A DNA stretch of 64,000 bases, from assembly GCA_003342895.1 (NCBI GenBank), contig PTFA01000311.1:23508-87507 (forward strand), in the 5' to 3' direction. Positions 37,501 to 51,800 of this stretch are shown here, piece after piece. The stretch is from Casuarius casuarius (Eukaryota > Chordata > Aves > Casuariiformes > Casuariidae). The translations under genes and the position numbers were made by a program. Under the pieces are notes generated by a model. That model saw only the letters and a program-made list of their open reading frames with translations. It did not search any database and was not told the DNA's origin. Within the stretch, counting starts at the first letter, position 1. Each line of letters begins with the position of its first letter.

Positions 37501-40500
37501 TTCAAATACTTCTTTTCCATGGCATCAACACCTGATATTTGATTATTATCATTTTCAGAAGTCTTTAATGCATGAGCATTTCTAGCCTAATTTTGTTGAT
37601 GATTTGAATTTATAGTGTAAACTGAGAGAAAGTTGAATGATTACTGCTTTTTAAAACATAAATGGGAACACAGCTACCAAAAATATAAATTAGCTATTTC
37701 TGTAAAAATATATATTGTCAACTCAGTTGCACTGTATGCATCAGCTGTCAGAGTGAGCTAGAGAGAATTTGATGTACATCTTCTGAAGGAGATCTAGGGC
37801 TTAAACACTTCTGTGGCCCAGCCTCCTTCCAGCTTGTGCAGTGGAGGAAGGGGCCTACCACCTGATGTATGTTGGTTGTACACCCAGTAATGGGTCTGAA
37901 TAAAGAAGTTTGGAAAGCAACAGTAAGAGAAACAACTTCTCCCTCTCCACAGAGAAACAAATGGACAAATTTACTTGCTTAGTGCCAGCTGAGATTGGTT
38001 TTTGGACCGCATGATGAGTACATCTATATGCAAGAATAATTAGATTATCTTTTTCATTTTAGATGTCTTATTTGAACTCATACTAGTAATCCTCCTTACA
38101 TGTACTCTAGTATCATATACTAGATTAAAACTCATACTCTTACATGAAATATTTTCATCAGCTAATTTGAGTCACCCATGGTACTCCCCCCCACCTTGCT
38201 TGGTCCCCAGCATTTGAACTATTGTGTCTAAATCCAGTCATTCATGTCCAATTTCAGCAGAGCCAAATAAGAATAGTTGTTACTGACTTAGTGATGTGGA
38301 CCACTGGGGTCTTTGAGAAAGCAAGTCAGGCACCAGATTCTGAAAACACTGTCATTAGGAAAAATATATATAGTATGAAAACAACCCGAAACCAAAGGTG
38401 TGGAGCCTGAGGGTAGCTTCATGAAGAACAAAGGTGTTTTCTTTCCTTCTATTTGGACCAATGTTTAATGCATTCATAGTCCTTTTTCATTACATTTTTG
38501 CAGTAGTCTCCTGTGCAGTGTTTGGTTTTGTTTCTGTTTTTTTGCTTGTTTTGTTTTTCATTTTCTTGTTTCTACTCAAATAGAAATAAGCACCTTGTTC
38601 CAGTTACCAGTTTGTTTCTTAAAATACATCATACATGCAAATTCTGATCAAGCAAAAACATGTAATGGAAAAGTGTGTCAATTATATGAGTAGTGATGAG
38701 GAGCATACTGAAAGAATAACACTGGGCTGTAAAACACTTTATCTCTGTTCTCAGACCTACTGCTGATTTCCCCACTTCCTCCCCCCTTTTTCCCCTCTTC
38801 CTCAAGCTCCCAAAAGAAACCACTGAAAAGCAGTGAGGTATATCTGATAAGAGCTATAGAAATGATGATTTTTTAACATCTGGCTTTATTTTATTATGGC
38901 TTTAATTTTTGTGTACATGCATGTGTATACATAGCTATGTATACACATAGCTATATATGTTGATTTGATAGAATTCATTGCTTTAAATTGTGTAGTGTTA
39001 TATTTGAAGGGGCTCATGGAGATTTTTTTGATCTTGTTTTAACACTTCCAGTACAAATTGTTCTGAGTAACAAAACTATGTGCGGGATGTTAACTGTTGT
39101 GGACTTTGTGCAGCTGTGATGGTATATTTGAGACAAGTGAAAGGGTATTTGCAAAGGAACCATTCATGGGTTGCAAAAGGACAGAAATCAATCTGCTGCT
39201 TTGACCTGGGATTGTGTGTTGCAGCTGAAATAGTTTTTGCCCAAAACTTAGCTGTAAAAGGCAGTAAGGTAAGATGAAAGATCTAAGGTAAGGGCAGGGT
39301 AGTAAGGGTTATGGTTCCACAAGTTTACAGAAACTTTATTAAAAAAGTGTTGGCACGGTTTTGTAAAGCACAGTCAAGCTGTCTGATAACTTTGTAAGAA
39401 ATCATATAACAGACACTGAAAAAAGTCCCTAGCATCATTACAAATAAGAAAATGCAAAGCCTGGATTTGCAGATGTGCTATAGGTTGTATTTGGATAACT
39501 TCAGAACATGAAGGGGTGAGGAGCGCTCTGGCTTGTTGCTCTCCTATATCAGAAATGGTGTTTCCGAGTGACAGGTACAGAATTAAAGTAAGGGGGTTAC
39601 TCTAGATGAATGCTGCTGTGCAAAACAGCTCAGAAATTTCCAGAAACATTTTGCATATAGTGTTTTCTCCAGTGATCCACTGTGGAGAGTGGTATATGGC
39701 CACAATTTACCTAAGAGGAATGGGGGGGTGGGGGTGTCTTGTTTTTGTTGGTTTTTTTGGTTGGTGGGGTGTCTTCCACTTTCCCACCACCTGCATGCTT
39801 CTAAGCTAAAGAGTTAGGAAGCAGACCCTGTTATTTCAGGTCAGTGTCTGGATTAACTTTGTGGCAAAAACCTGTTTTGGATCATATACTGCCATCACCA
39901 CATGGTAAAGTGGTGAGAAGGGACATTTCTAGTTCTGCTCAGGTGAGATATGTCTACAAAGAGGGGGGAGCTCTGTGGGGAGGGAGGGGTTGAATATGGT
40001 ACAACAACTGCTTGCCAGGAAAGGTGCCTGGAGGTTGTCACTGAGGTGCAGCTGCTGCTTGTGTCCCAGTACTGAACTGGAATCTCTCTAAAGAAAACGA
40101 GGGTGTGCTCAGTGAGCAATTATTGCCATATCTGTTGTACAGTAAATGTGACATATTTTTCAGTGACTCTTGACTTTATCCTCTTCCTGTCTTGACATTC
40201 AAAGACAACATGTTCAGAGATATTGCTGTGAACTGTAGATGCCTGAAATCATGTATTTGGGTCTAGGGCTGTACTATCTTTTCAGCAGTATTTATAGAAC
40301 TGGCAAAATCTATAGGTACTGATGGCTTTTTGGTTTTGTTCTCCAAGTGGAAAGAGAAGCAAGCAATTAATTAAACATCAGAGAATGTTTGATTTTTCTT
40401 AGCTTTTTTTGTATGGTTCTCTTTTGGATTTAGAGTTGTTAAACTGTAATTGTACTCGCCTTCACCTTCTTCACCATTCTATGCTGAAATTGAAATTGGT

Positions 40501-41493
40501 AGAAATTTTATTTGAAAAACTTCAGCATTTAAAGACTTGCATCAGTTAGTATCCATTTAAAATGAAATCTCATGCTTCAGGAATCAGTACCTCAATTGAC
40601 AAGAATTCTCGGTCTAGAAACTCTCTTTAACCAAAATTGCATCCAAATTATGTCTGATTCTTCTGCTAGGTTGATCTTAATTGTTTAACATACCACTCAT
40701 AAAAGATGCCATAGTTGAGTCACTGTGTAGGTTACAAATCTTGGACTGGCTAGCAATGAAGAAGTATTACATCTATTAAAACCTGTGTTTAAAGCACAGG
40801 GTCAAAGACTCATGACATCCTGCAGCTGTCCAGCTTAATGCATGTTTAATGCCTTTGGTGGTTTGTCTTGTTTTCCCCAGTAGGGTGGGGGGACAAACAG
40901 GTGATGTACAGCTTTTAGCCTATGCAATACAGTATATAGTGTAGGCTCTACCAAGTGAGAAACCTGATAGAAATGTTGGCTCGACCTGGAGTTAGACCTG
41001 AGTACTGTAACACTGATTTAACCTTTAGAAACCTGTGCAGTCCTTGGTTATCTAAATAAAACATGTATAAGCAGCAAGGAGCAAGCTCAAATCTACTTGT
41101 ATTTGGAACCCAGATAACTTGACATCAACAGTACAGCTAAGTATTTACAAGTATGTGTGTTTGTAATTAGCCAAGTAATTTTATTCATCTCTGCCCTGAG
41201 AGAAACACTAAAATTGGGCCTATAGTAGAAAACAAGTTTCATTCATAATTATGGAGTGGTTATTGTGAGTCAATAACCCTGTTTTCCAAAAAAAAAAAAA
41301 AAAAAAATCCCTGGTATGACAGAGACGATGTTGTGGTAGAGCTAACACAGCTGTGAGCCTAAACTGAGCTCTGATGTCTTGCTTAGCTATTAATGATATT
41401 CTATGATATGGGACAAAGCAATGCAAGTTAGTCTGACTAGTAGCTGACCTCTAAGCAAAAGACAGTACCCATAACTTTTTTTTTCCCCTGCAG
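31586..41493 (+). other. Probable lncRNA intron, no separate gene seen
   Basis: The stretch is AT-rich with a G-over-C excess on the + strand in places (strong around 36,000-36,300). Open frames are short and unrecognised. No repeat family was identified with confidence. Confidence 0.4.
41288..41307. repeat. A20 homopolymer
   Basis: Twenty consecutive A on the + strand. No retroposed sequence could be recognised upstream of it. Confidence 0.9.
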
Positions 41494-41578
41494 CCATCGG
41501 CACCTGAATGGTAACGGACAGTTGAGGAAGTATTTGAGATTTGTTTTGTGTGTCTGAGGAAGCCTGGAGGAATGGAAG
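41494..41578 (+). ncRNA. Weak candidate lncRNA exon
   Basis: The acceptor is very strong: an uninterrupted pyrimidine run followed by CTGCAG ending at 41493. The donor is uncertain, either AAG/GTGTTA at 41578/41579 or ATG/GTAACG at 41510/41511. It could equally be a decoy acceptor. Confidence 0.2.
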
Positions 41579-44500
41579 GTGTTAGGCCCCCAAAGTCAGT
41601 CAAGTTGGATTTGAACAGCACAGAGAGGCGTGGTCAAGAGACAAGAACCACACATCAGAAATATTAATTCAAAGATATTTAAACTTCTATTGTCAAAGGC
41701 TCTTAAACACTTGCATGGTGCAGGAGTGTGGCAGTCCCTTCAGTATGTGGCGTATAACCTCTGAGCTTTCAGAGGGTACTGGTTACTCTCAGAAACTGTA
41801 AATTAAATAGATACATGTGTCTGTAAACTGTCTTCAGGTGTCTCCCCCTGTAAAGCCCATGACTGCAGCTGCGTGGTCAGGTATGTGTGACTAGGTTGGT
41901 ATCTGAAAGGAAAGATTCCCACCTTATCGCATGCAAGTAAATAGCAAGTGTGTTTTATCATTTCACAGTCTGAAAGTTAGAAGAAACTAAGTAATCTCTT
42001 TTGTTTCTTTTAAATTTCCTGATAAACTTGGAGTTTCAGAACTGGGAAGTGGGAGCTTTGCAACAGGTAGAGTCAGGAGAACAGGAATATTTTTCTGCTG
42101 TTCAAGCTGTACAAGCGTTTAAGGCCCTTTGGACTATTTTATACCTCTGTGCCCCAATAGAAAGCTAAGTTGGTGATTATTTGTTTTCAAATGGTATTTC
42201 TATGGAGCTTGGCTTGTAAAATATAACTAACTTTGACATCCTGCTTTACTGCATATACATTGCCATATTTGAGTATCTCGTAGTTGAGTATTTAAGACGT
42301 AAGACAGATCCTTTTTAAATGGCTGCATACAGCACTGTCCATTTAATGAGGTGCTTGCTGGTGTGTATGTACCTATGTATGAGCATCACCTTTTCCCTTA
42401 ATAGAAGGAGACCTCTCTATGAAGAGGCTGCTGAAGAACTTTTCATTAAGGTGCTGATTTCCTGAGATATTTTTACTTGGCTTACTTAGCTATTTGTTCA
42501 TTTGCAATTAAAAATTGTCCATGAGACTCTTCTGGGTACCACAAGAGTTGAAAAATTGTAGCAAAAAAGCAACATCTTCCTGAATTTACTTCTCGTCCTG
42601 GATTTATGTTAGGCTTTCAGGCTTCTTCTATTTTACACCCAAAATTGAATATATTACAATAATTTTATTAACATCAAAAGATTTCAAATTGTTTATGTAT
42701 AGCTCTTAAAACTTATAAAGGAGCAGTTTAAGGCTTTGAAATTCTTAACAGATGCTCAGTGATGTTCTCAGTGTTTTGAGCTTAAAGAGGAAAGAATTTA
42801 AACTCAATTATAATAACATAAACCTTTCCCCTTTGCTTTGCAGAATTAAATATTTTCATTTACATAGCACAGGGGTTTAACATTTGAAATAGGTTAGATA
42901 AACAGAAAAAGGCAGACAAAGATGCCTGTTTGTCCATGCAGGGTAGTAATGCATATGCTGATAATTTTATTGTGCTTATTAATAATTTGGACTAGAATTC
43001 ATATATAAGTTCCTTAAATGCTCAGTCAAGTGCCTTAGAACAGGGGTCTGAGAACAGTAGCCTTAATCACTTCTACTATTTGATTTTAATTTATCAGTAG
43101 AACAGACTTGAGGAAAATTAAGGTTCCATATATATAAAAAATTTTATTTTTGGGGGGTGAACAAGTGTAGATACAAGAAATGGCTTGAGCATGCCTGCAT
43201 TGGAAGTGTGTGATCTTATGCATCTTTCTGATTTATATTTGGTGTAGGGAAAACTAACCTAGAGATGGTTGCTACTGTTGGTTTGAGTGATGCCTTGCAT
43301 CAGATTCACCAGCCCACTGTCACAGCAGTTCCATATATGGTAAAGTAGGAAACGTCATGTTTTCAGGAGTATAGAATAGACCGAGGTTCTGCAAATAAAC
43401 AACTGTACTTCTTTAAACTACTACTATTTAGCATGTCCATGTAGGCAAAGCATATCAGAGGCTGAAATGCATCTTCTGTTTCTAAAGAAATTTCATATGA
43501 CTTTTGTTGGCTGATTTATGTTGCACCTTGATCCTCTTGGAAGAGGGAGGATCAGTAATGCTCCCCATGTAATAAAATGAAGCATTTTTGGTTCTCACTT
43601 CCCTAAATTCTCAAATTACATAATATGTTACGGATTATCTGAATTAACATATTATTAAATACAAATGTGTCAAAATAGGAAAAATGCATTTTTTTCTAGT
43701 GCCTTCTCTGACTTTTTGTCTGCTTAGTAACTGGCAAAATTTAATTGAGGATACATGGTTCAGTTTGGTTAAATGCCATACCTCAAAATGGATTTTTTGA
43801 GATATTTTGTATATTTATCATTACATGTTTTCAACCTCAAACAAATTCTAGGTGCCAATACATAAGATGCATACAAAAATTCTATACATCAGAATTGAGA
43901 GAGGATGGATTTTTAGACAAAGCTTAGATTATGTTAAACATTATCTTCAGCATACATATTTTATGCTATATATTAAAAATAAAAAAAACTGCAGAAATCC
44001 AAGTAAGGGAGAGCATCTGTATGCATATGTGTGTATGTGCATGTATGGGCTTACAGGGGAAGATGGAGGGAGAGGGCTTAAAGGAAGCTTGCCTATTTAT
44101 CTTTGACCTTTTATTCACATTTCCTGCAGGGGTCCTTGTCTGAGCTTTGGGAAGTTGTTTCAGTGGTACTTACACCTTTCTAAGGTTTTCTGTCTGTTGT
44201 CTGGGTTACTTCCATTTGCAAATAGATTTTTCCAGTTCATTATACAAGCCTTTGTTTTTTTGCAATGTTTTCTATGTGAAGGCAAGAGAGCAGGATGTGG
44301 GTAAAGAATGAGGATTTAACTTTTAATGTAGCAAAATTTCATGTCCATTTAATATATTGAGTGGCTGTTTGCAAAATACAAATCTGAGTGTGCAGATTAT
44401 CTGCTTAGAAAAACAAGTGAAGTTACTAGGATCTTGTGAATTTTGTTTCTTTCATATCATCACAAAAATTTGACAATGGTGCATGTACTTCTGATTTCTT

Positions 44501-45339
44501 CTTTCTCTTGCCTCCAACATTGATCATCAGGGAGAACTTTCATATCCTAAAAAGTCTTTGGGGCCCTCTGAGCACCTTTAAAGATGATGATTTTGTGGAT
44601 TTAATTAATCTGAATGCTTGGGATTTGTTCCAGTAAATTCATACATCTGGGCAAGTGTCAGAGGTTTTCAGTGAGTTCTCATAATTTGGGTATTGACCTT
44701 TGAAGATGGGCACTAGAATCAGAGAATCATCCACATAAAACATGGTTCTTCTGCAGGACCTATTTTAATACTCATTAGTGTCTCTCAGACTGCAGCTCTA
44801 ATGATGTCGAAGAGCGGCAGGGATGGATAGCAGACAGTCTTGTTTTGTACTTGACTGTACTGAGTATGACTTTTGGAATGCAGCTTAAAACACAGATCCC
44901 TCCCAGAAGAAGGGAAATAGTGCATGGCAGTTTAATCTGACTTGAGAGAATGGTCACTATCTCATTGTCTTAAGGGCTCTGAAGAGGTAGTCCCAGGTGA
45001 CCTCATCATAAGCTTTCTTTCGGTATCTGGCAACACCACTGGTGAGTGCTGTGGTACTGCACTTGTTTTGTTTAGTTGTTTGAGGTTGCCTGGTCCAGGC
45101 CTGGATGTAGCAAATCTAACCTGATTTATTTTAATAAGTTTGAGTGCAAACTCATTCAACCTTTTTTTAGGAAAAAAAAAAAGGGGGGGGGGAGGCATGG
45201 CAGCTGTGACAAGGTCTCTGTGGTGGGATTTTTGTGTGCTGGAGAAATGAAATATTACCACAGGAGAGGAAGACTATGCAGGGAGTACTCAAGTGAGCCG
45301 GACACCCACCAGACTGTGGGACTAGAGAGATTCAGCACG
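41579..45339 (+). other. Probable lncRNA intron, no separate gene seen
   Basis: AT-rich with short unrecognised frames. The segment 42,930-43,050 contains clustered AATGCATATG, ATAATTTTATTGTG and TTATTAATAATTTGG motifs and may be regulatory. Confidence 0.35.
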
Positions 45340-45890
45340 TCGCTATGGGGCCACTCTCATCTCTGAAAGATTATGGTGATCATGAGAGACTCCTGATGGC
45401 TCAGAAAAGGTGAGCATCAGGATCTGGGGAATGACAGGCTGGTCAGTTTAGCCTTGCTCCTGGAGGAGATTATGGGACAAGAAGAAAGCAAGTGGGAATG
45501 GTTTGCATGGATTTACTAAGGGCAAATCATGCCTGACTGACCTGACTGCTTTGTCCTCCAAGACAGACATCTTGTGGCAGAGGATGTCATCTAGCTTGAC
45601 TTTAGCAAGGCTTTTGATGTGGTCCCCTATGGGATCCATATAGCCAAACAGGATAGGCGGTCTGGATGGCTGGACTGCAGGTTAGTGAGAGACTTGCTGG
45701 ACTGCCAGGCCCCCAGTCAGTGGTTTGAAGCCCAACTCTGGCAGCTGGTGGTTAGCAGCCTTTTTCAAGGGTTGTTAGCAGGGCCCCGGAGCATCTCTGC
45801 CTGTACTCCCTCTGTAACCTCCCCTAGTGCCCATGGGGGTTTGGCTGTCGACGTTGTTGGATCCAGGGCCAGCTCTGGGGTGACAGTTCA
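45340..45890 (+). mobile_element. CR1 LINE reverse-transcriptase fragment, degenerate
   Basis: The + strand follows the CR1 RT region in order: a TGAAAGATTATGGTGATCATG stretch, the NYRPVSL-like part (GNDRLVSLA), the GFTKGKSCLTNL part (FTKGKSCLTDLTAL-like), then DVVYLDFSKAFDTV (seen as DVI-LDFSKAFDVVP), and the SGVPQGSVLGP part in degraded form (about 45,740-45,790). The fragment has frame changes, missing segments and stops, so it is dead. Orientation matches the inferred transcript. The comparison uses the CR1 consensus from memory. CR1 is the dominant LINE of birds and other sauropsids. Confidence 0.85.
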
Positions 45891-48800
45891 GTAACCTTGA
45901 CTTCAGCTTCTGAGAAAATGGCAAAGTTAGGAGAAAGCTCCTAAAGATGAGGCATGCAAGACAAAAAAGATAAAATTGCATAGGTGGAATTGTTAGTGGC
46001 TTAAGGTTTCAAGGGGAAAAAAGCACAAGTGTGGAAAGGTATAATAAAATGCTAAAAGGGAGTGGGGGGGAAGAGACAGCACGAGAAAGCCACTTGGCAA
46101 TGTCAGGGATGTACTGCAGGAGACGGTGGCCAATCCCTCTCCTCTCTGGATGATGCCTGTCTGACCAGCAAAGACTCTTCAGGTGTGTGGGGTTTTTATT
46201 GTGTTTTGTTTTTTAGGATTTTATTTTAGGAGTGTTGAGCCTGCTAATATGGAGCTTAGCTGCTTGTTAAATCCTAGCTGTCTTTAGTAGGTTTTAACCA
46301 ATGAATAGTTGCTCAGCACTTCTTAAGGTGTGTGTATTGTGTTTGGAGAGTCTCCTTGTGTGTGGTGTGCTAAAGTGGAGGAACTGCAACTCCTTCAGCA
46401 GGCCCTCAGTCCAGCAGAGGGAATTACTTTAGGGGTGTGCAAGCAATCCTTGTGATACTTCATTACAATTTATTTGAAACTTGCTCAGCCACTGCCACCT
46501 ATTCCTGGCTTGGTTATAACAGATATGGCCATTTTTTTGCATGGCTATAGGAAATAGCTATCCTTTCCCTGAGCATGTCATGGTGGTGGCAAGAATGTTT
46601 TTGAACACAGCATAGGCTTAACTGTGTTGCTCTGGTAGTTCAGTCTTTTTTCCTCTGAACTAGGGGATGCTTCTGAAATGCAAGATGGTGAAGTCCCAGG
46701 AAGGATTTTTTTTCTGTACCAGTGCTGTATAAATTAGAACAAAAATGTCATCTGTTCTTAAGTGTATCTGGGGTGAGAGCATTATATCCCTCAAGTTTTT
46801 TTCTTTTTTTCTGCTTATGTTGTGGAAGTTTGATTTCTTCCTTCAGTTCTGATCATTTCATTAAAAAAAGAAAAAGAAAAAAAAAGTATTCAGTTCTCTC
46901 ACTTATTTTTATATGAGATCTAAGAAATCTTTATACCAGGATTTTTATTTTGAGACTGGGCACTCTGGCAATGTCTAAATCTCAACTTGTGCATTCTACA
47001 GTAAGGATTTCTGTTTGTTCTGTGCTCTCCCCGCCCTGTCTGTTCATATCACTGTTGAAACTGGGAACTTTAAAAGTCTGTAGTTTGCTGTGGTTGAAAT
47101 CCACAAAGCCAGCGCCCGGAAGGAGCCAGCTATCAATTCTCTGTACCTTTCTCTGTCTTTGCAAGGGAAAGTTTCAGTTACGCAGATGGTCTGGGAATTA
47201 CATTGTCTACTCTGTGCTCATCCTTACACAGTTATTTGTATCTAAGTGTGCTTTGGCAGTTTGGAGATGAAAATGACTTTTTTAAACCTACATACAAAAG
47301 AAAAGACCTGGAAAGTATGGGTGAGGAATGGCTGAGGGACAGGACTGGTGGCACTTGGTCAAAAGAAGTTCTGTCTTTCAGAAAGTTGTAATAAATGCAT
47401 TAGATAACTTTCTTTTTTAATGGAAGATCAGAGTGCATACAGCACACAAACACAATGGCAACATCATCATTAACTCGGGGTCTTTTTTTATAAGTGTAGA
47501 GTAAAGGAGTAGAAGTGGTTAGACAAAAGGCCAGCCTGCCCCAGGTCTTCCCTGACCTGCTGCAGAAAGAGCACAAGAACAGGGTGAGCTTGTATTTATG
47601 CTTTTCCAAAATACTCTGAGCTGCTACTGATTTATGGCTTGGGAGTCTTGGACTTGGGAGCATGAAGCAGTGTCTTTGTGGTAAATCTTCTGAGAATTTT
47701 TATTGCAGTCACTTTTTGAACTCATGTCAACTTTTAGTGTTCACTGCACCCAGTGGCACTAAATTCCACAGCTTGCTTTGTGTGCAGCAATATCCATTTG
47801 TTTGTTTTGAACCTGCTATGAGCTAAGTGTATCCCTTAGTTCTTGTAACAGGAAAGGTAATTTTCCTGTTCGCCTTCTCCTGCTGCTTAAGATCTTGCAG
47901 AACTATCATCTCCTCTCAGTGGCCTCTTTAAAGGGGTTGAGGTTAAAGAGCCTCACATACAAACCATTTGATACCTTTGATTACTTTGTCCTTTGCTTTG
48001 CATTTTCTAGTTTTATTACGCACTCTTGGGAGGAGAAAGTGGATTTATGTGGTGGTGCAAGGCATTCTCTATTTCATTCTCTAGTCATTCCCTAATAACT
48101 GACAATGTTCTGTTTTGTTTGTCTTTTAGATTGCTGCAAAGAATTGAACTATTTTAATAAAAACATCTGTTATACTCCCAGGACTTTGTTCCTTAATGAT
48201 AGAACTCATGGCTGTGTGTTAAGGGAAGACCAAGTGTTCCCTGTTTTCCTCCCACTCCACATGTGTATTTTTTTATTGTTCTTTATTGAATTTCACCTAG
48301 TTTTAACACCAGAGTCATTGAAGATACTGAAGATCTTCAGAGGTTGAGGAAACGCCCATCAGAATAAAGCTGAGAAAATGCAGCCCTTCCAGAACTGTCT
48401 CAGCTGAAGGTGCAGGCCAAAGAAGAGCTGGAAAGGCTTGTTTCTCTGGGAATTGGATAGAGAGTAGAAGATTCAATAGAGTGGGTGTAGTTATGTTCTC
48501 ATTCTCAGATAAAAGTACTGAAGGTGTTTGTTCTTTTGTTTGTGTCCAGTAAAGCTAAATAAAAAGGAATATTGATTACTAGTTAGTGAGAGGTATTGAT
48601 GGAACAGAGAATTTTAAAGAGATCTTCAGATTGTTGCATCAGTGGCATTTGACATGTAGAACAAATTCGGTGTACCTTTTCATGTGTTTGGTACTTCTCT
48701 TTACATGTGGTTGGTTGGTTATTTATTTTTCTTAAAAAGAGGGCACCCACACAGCCATAGCTTTGTTTTTGATCAGTCAAGGGACTAAATCTTATATATA

Positions 48801-51800
48801 TAGACTATCTATTCTGAGGAGGAAAGTTTTAATGAAAAAGGCAACCGGATGCTTCAGGTAGCTTTTAAAAGTGCCAGTAGTGCTGTCATAAACCATGTCA
48901 AGAACTGTGAAAATACCTTATTTTTCCTGTTTATGTTAGCTGAGCAAGATGTATAGGTCCAGCACAGTAAGATGGAGGTTGCTGCCACCATGCCTGGAGA
49001 CAAACTTAACAGACAAGGATGGATTTAATGATTAATGTGAATTGTGATGTGGCAGCTGAAAGGAGAGGTATTCAGAACAGGGGGCATCCCCTTTGTTGCA
49101 ATGGATATAGGAATTATTTTTATTGTCAGCTCCCAGTGTGTGACTTGCAAATGTATGCAAACCCAGGGAATATCTGGTAGCTGCAGATACTTTGTTTTTC
49201 TGAAACACATGACAAAAATTAGTCAAGCAAGCCATGTGCCCTTTTTTCCTTCCTCCCCCCTTTTTAAACTAAAAATCATGCATCTAGTTTGAACTGTGGG
49301 CTCAGATCACTAGAACTACTTCAGGGAATTATACAGACAATAACTGGGAAAGCATATTCCTATCCTGTATTACCAATTTATGTATTTCAGTTCTAGGTGG
49401 GATTTTGATTGAATGCATCTGAATCATGATTCTTAGGATGTTAAAACACACTTTTCCCCCAAAGAGCCAGTCACTTAGGATCAAAACATTAGGAGAAAGA
49501 TCAGAGCTGTTCTAAACTGGCCCTAAGGTTGCTGGGTCATTGAAGAAGCTATTCATTTTTCTTAAATATGCCAGAAATAAAAGGCAAATCATGCCAAAGA
49601 GCACATATTGATGGTTTTTGGGTTTTTTTATTAAGAGGAAAAAACGAGCCTCTTGGGCAAAGTAGGCATGACTGGTTAAAATGGTAACACTAAAAATGCC
49701 CCCCCCCCCCCCATGGTATGTGTGACAGTAATGCATGGAAGTGCTCGGTGAACTTGAGTTTAAGGCATTGTGGATTTAAGTATGTAACTAGTCTCCAGAA
49801 GCAACATCTGATGTGTTGGTGAATCAGTGCCAAAATTAGAAAGAAATTAGATGAAAATGATATTTTGCCTGGCTGTAAAAGGAAACTTTGGTATCCAAGA
49901 TGCAACTTGGGAGTCTTAAGGCTGTTTCACTGGATGTGCATATACCTATTTAGGAAATGAGATGTCACTTCTCCTAATCCTAAAACAGCAGGAGAAAGAG
50001 AGCACTTGATTCAGCCATTTGTCCAAGAAGGCTTTGGGGAGTAACTAACAGATTGGGATAGGATAAGACAGAATTAGTGTTGTGTAGTACCAGTGATTAT
50101 AGTCTCCTGTGGGAGATTCAGAGGTCTGCATTTTTTTGCACAGGACACCTCAAAACTAAACAGTAACAATTAGTAGAGAGCTTCCAATGTGTATAATCTG
50201 TGTCAATACAGATTGAATATTCTTGTTTCTTTATCTTGGAAAGAATGATGTAGGGAACTGTAGTGAATTTGGTGGAAACTAGTCAGACTTTGTTGGTATG
50301 TTTAGCAGTGCTAATAGGGTAGTGTGCCCAGTATGTTTCTCCTCTGTAAAGGAGGTTCTTGGATGGCAAGCCCTTTTGTTGCTGTAGGACATGCTTTAGT
50401 TTAGGTGGGTGAGGTTGCAATGTCCCCATGGGCATCACCCTCTGGCACTTACTTTGTGAATTACATGTGCTAGTTATTCACAGTGAGCTGCAGAACTGGG
50501 CTTACTCATAATGAAATATATTGGGGATCATTCACATGGGTGTTTAGTTTCTGTATTTTTCTGTTCACTACTGTGGCCATACCACCAGCCTCAAATTAAA
50601 AGGACCTGAAGCCAGTGAGAAGAGCAAAAATCTGAGGGCCCATGTTACGCTAGGGTTTGGATTGCTAGAAAAATATGCCCTTTTTAATGTGATGGATTTT
50701 GAAAGAATAGGCTTATTACCTAGGCTTGTTTAGCTGTTCTGCTGACAATGTTGATATGGAAAAATAAGTCATGGGCTCATGGCCCTCTTTAGGCACAGCA
50801 CTCAGCTCCTTGCATAAATGGCAGTCCCAGCTGTATGTGTGTGGCAAGCCTGAGAGAAGCTGATGTGCTGAAAGCTCTCCTTAGAGAAAGTGCTGGCTTT
50901 CTGGGCTGCAAAAGCTGCCCTTTCCCCCTTGATGCAATGCAAGCCAATGGAGGAGAGGGCTTTTGAGGAGGTGTCAGCGCTTGATAACTGTATGACAACC
51001 TCTGTGTGCTGGATTGCGGCGCCAAAAGGAGCAAATGAGTCTAGAGCCCTGCCTGTTCAAACAATATCTGTTACACTTATTGAAAGGCAGGTAGTGTCAA
51101 ATACTGGGGGCAAAATCTGATTCATCAGATGTATCAGATGGGAGTTGAATATTGCATTAATATCAGATTTATTAAGAACTTATTTCTTTCTGAGTGAATA
51201 TTAAAGAATTTCTCCTCTGTTGCTGGAAATTAAAGGATAATCTGTTGATAACAGTCACCTTGAATCCAAGGGCATCAGGACTGCATTTTGAAAGGTGACG
51301 TTTCCTAAGAAACGGATCAGTTGGGAGAATAATGTTTTCTAATTTGACTCCTGTGAAGAGGTGCAGAGAAGTCATTTGAGTTTTTTTTAAAAAGATATTC
51401 TTTGAGTGTGTGATAGTTCAATTCTCTATCCAGTTAAAAGTACTAAGTGGAGACTTACGTAGTTTTTCTTGGGGGGAGGGGGGAATAAATTGTTGTACTT
51501 TTACAGAAGTCCAAACCGGAAGTTTATTTCTGGTAGTAGTGACATACTGTCTGCCTGGTGTGTTCTGGTCAAGGGCTTTAACACATGCATTGCTGTGCTG
51601 TCCCAGTGAGTGACCTTACTTTCGTCACTATCTGTGTTTTTTTGGATTTGTAGAATGAATTATTTCTCAACTTTGTAGTTGATGCTTAAGTCATCTGGTA
51701 AGGTATTTCCGCTTTGTGTTCCCTTTTTTTTGCTTGAAAAGAACAATGTGACTTGCAAGCAATCCCAGTTGAATTGAAATGAAGTCTGTCCTCTGTTTCT

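Noticed and set aside
44705..44745. Possible CR1 3' tail (AGAATCAGAGAATCATCC)
   Set aside because: It resembles the CR1 terminal repeat words but is only about 20 bases long, with no recognisable CR1 body attached.
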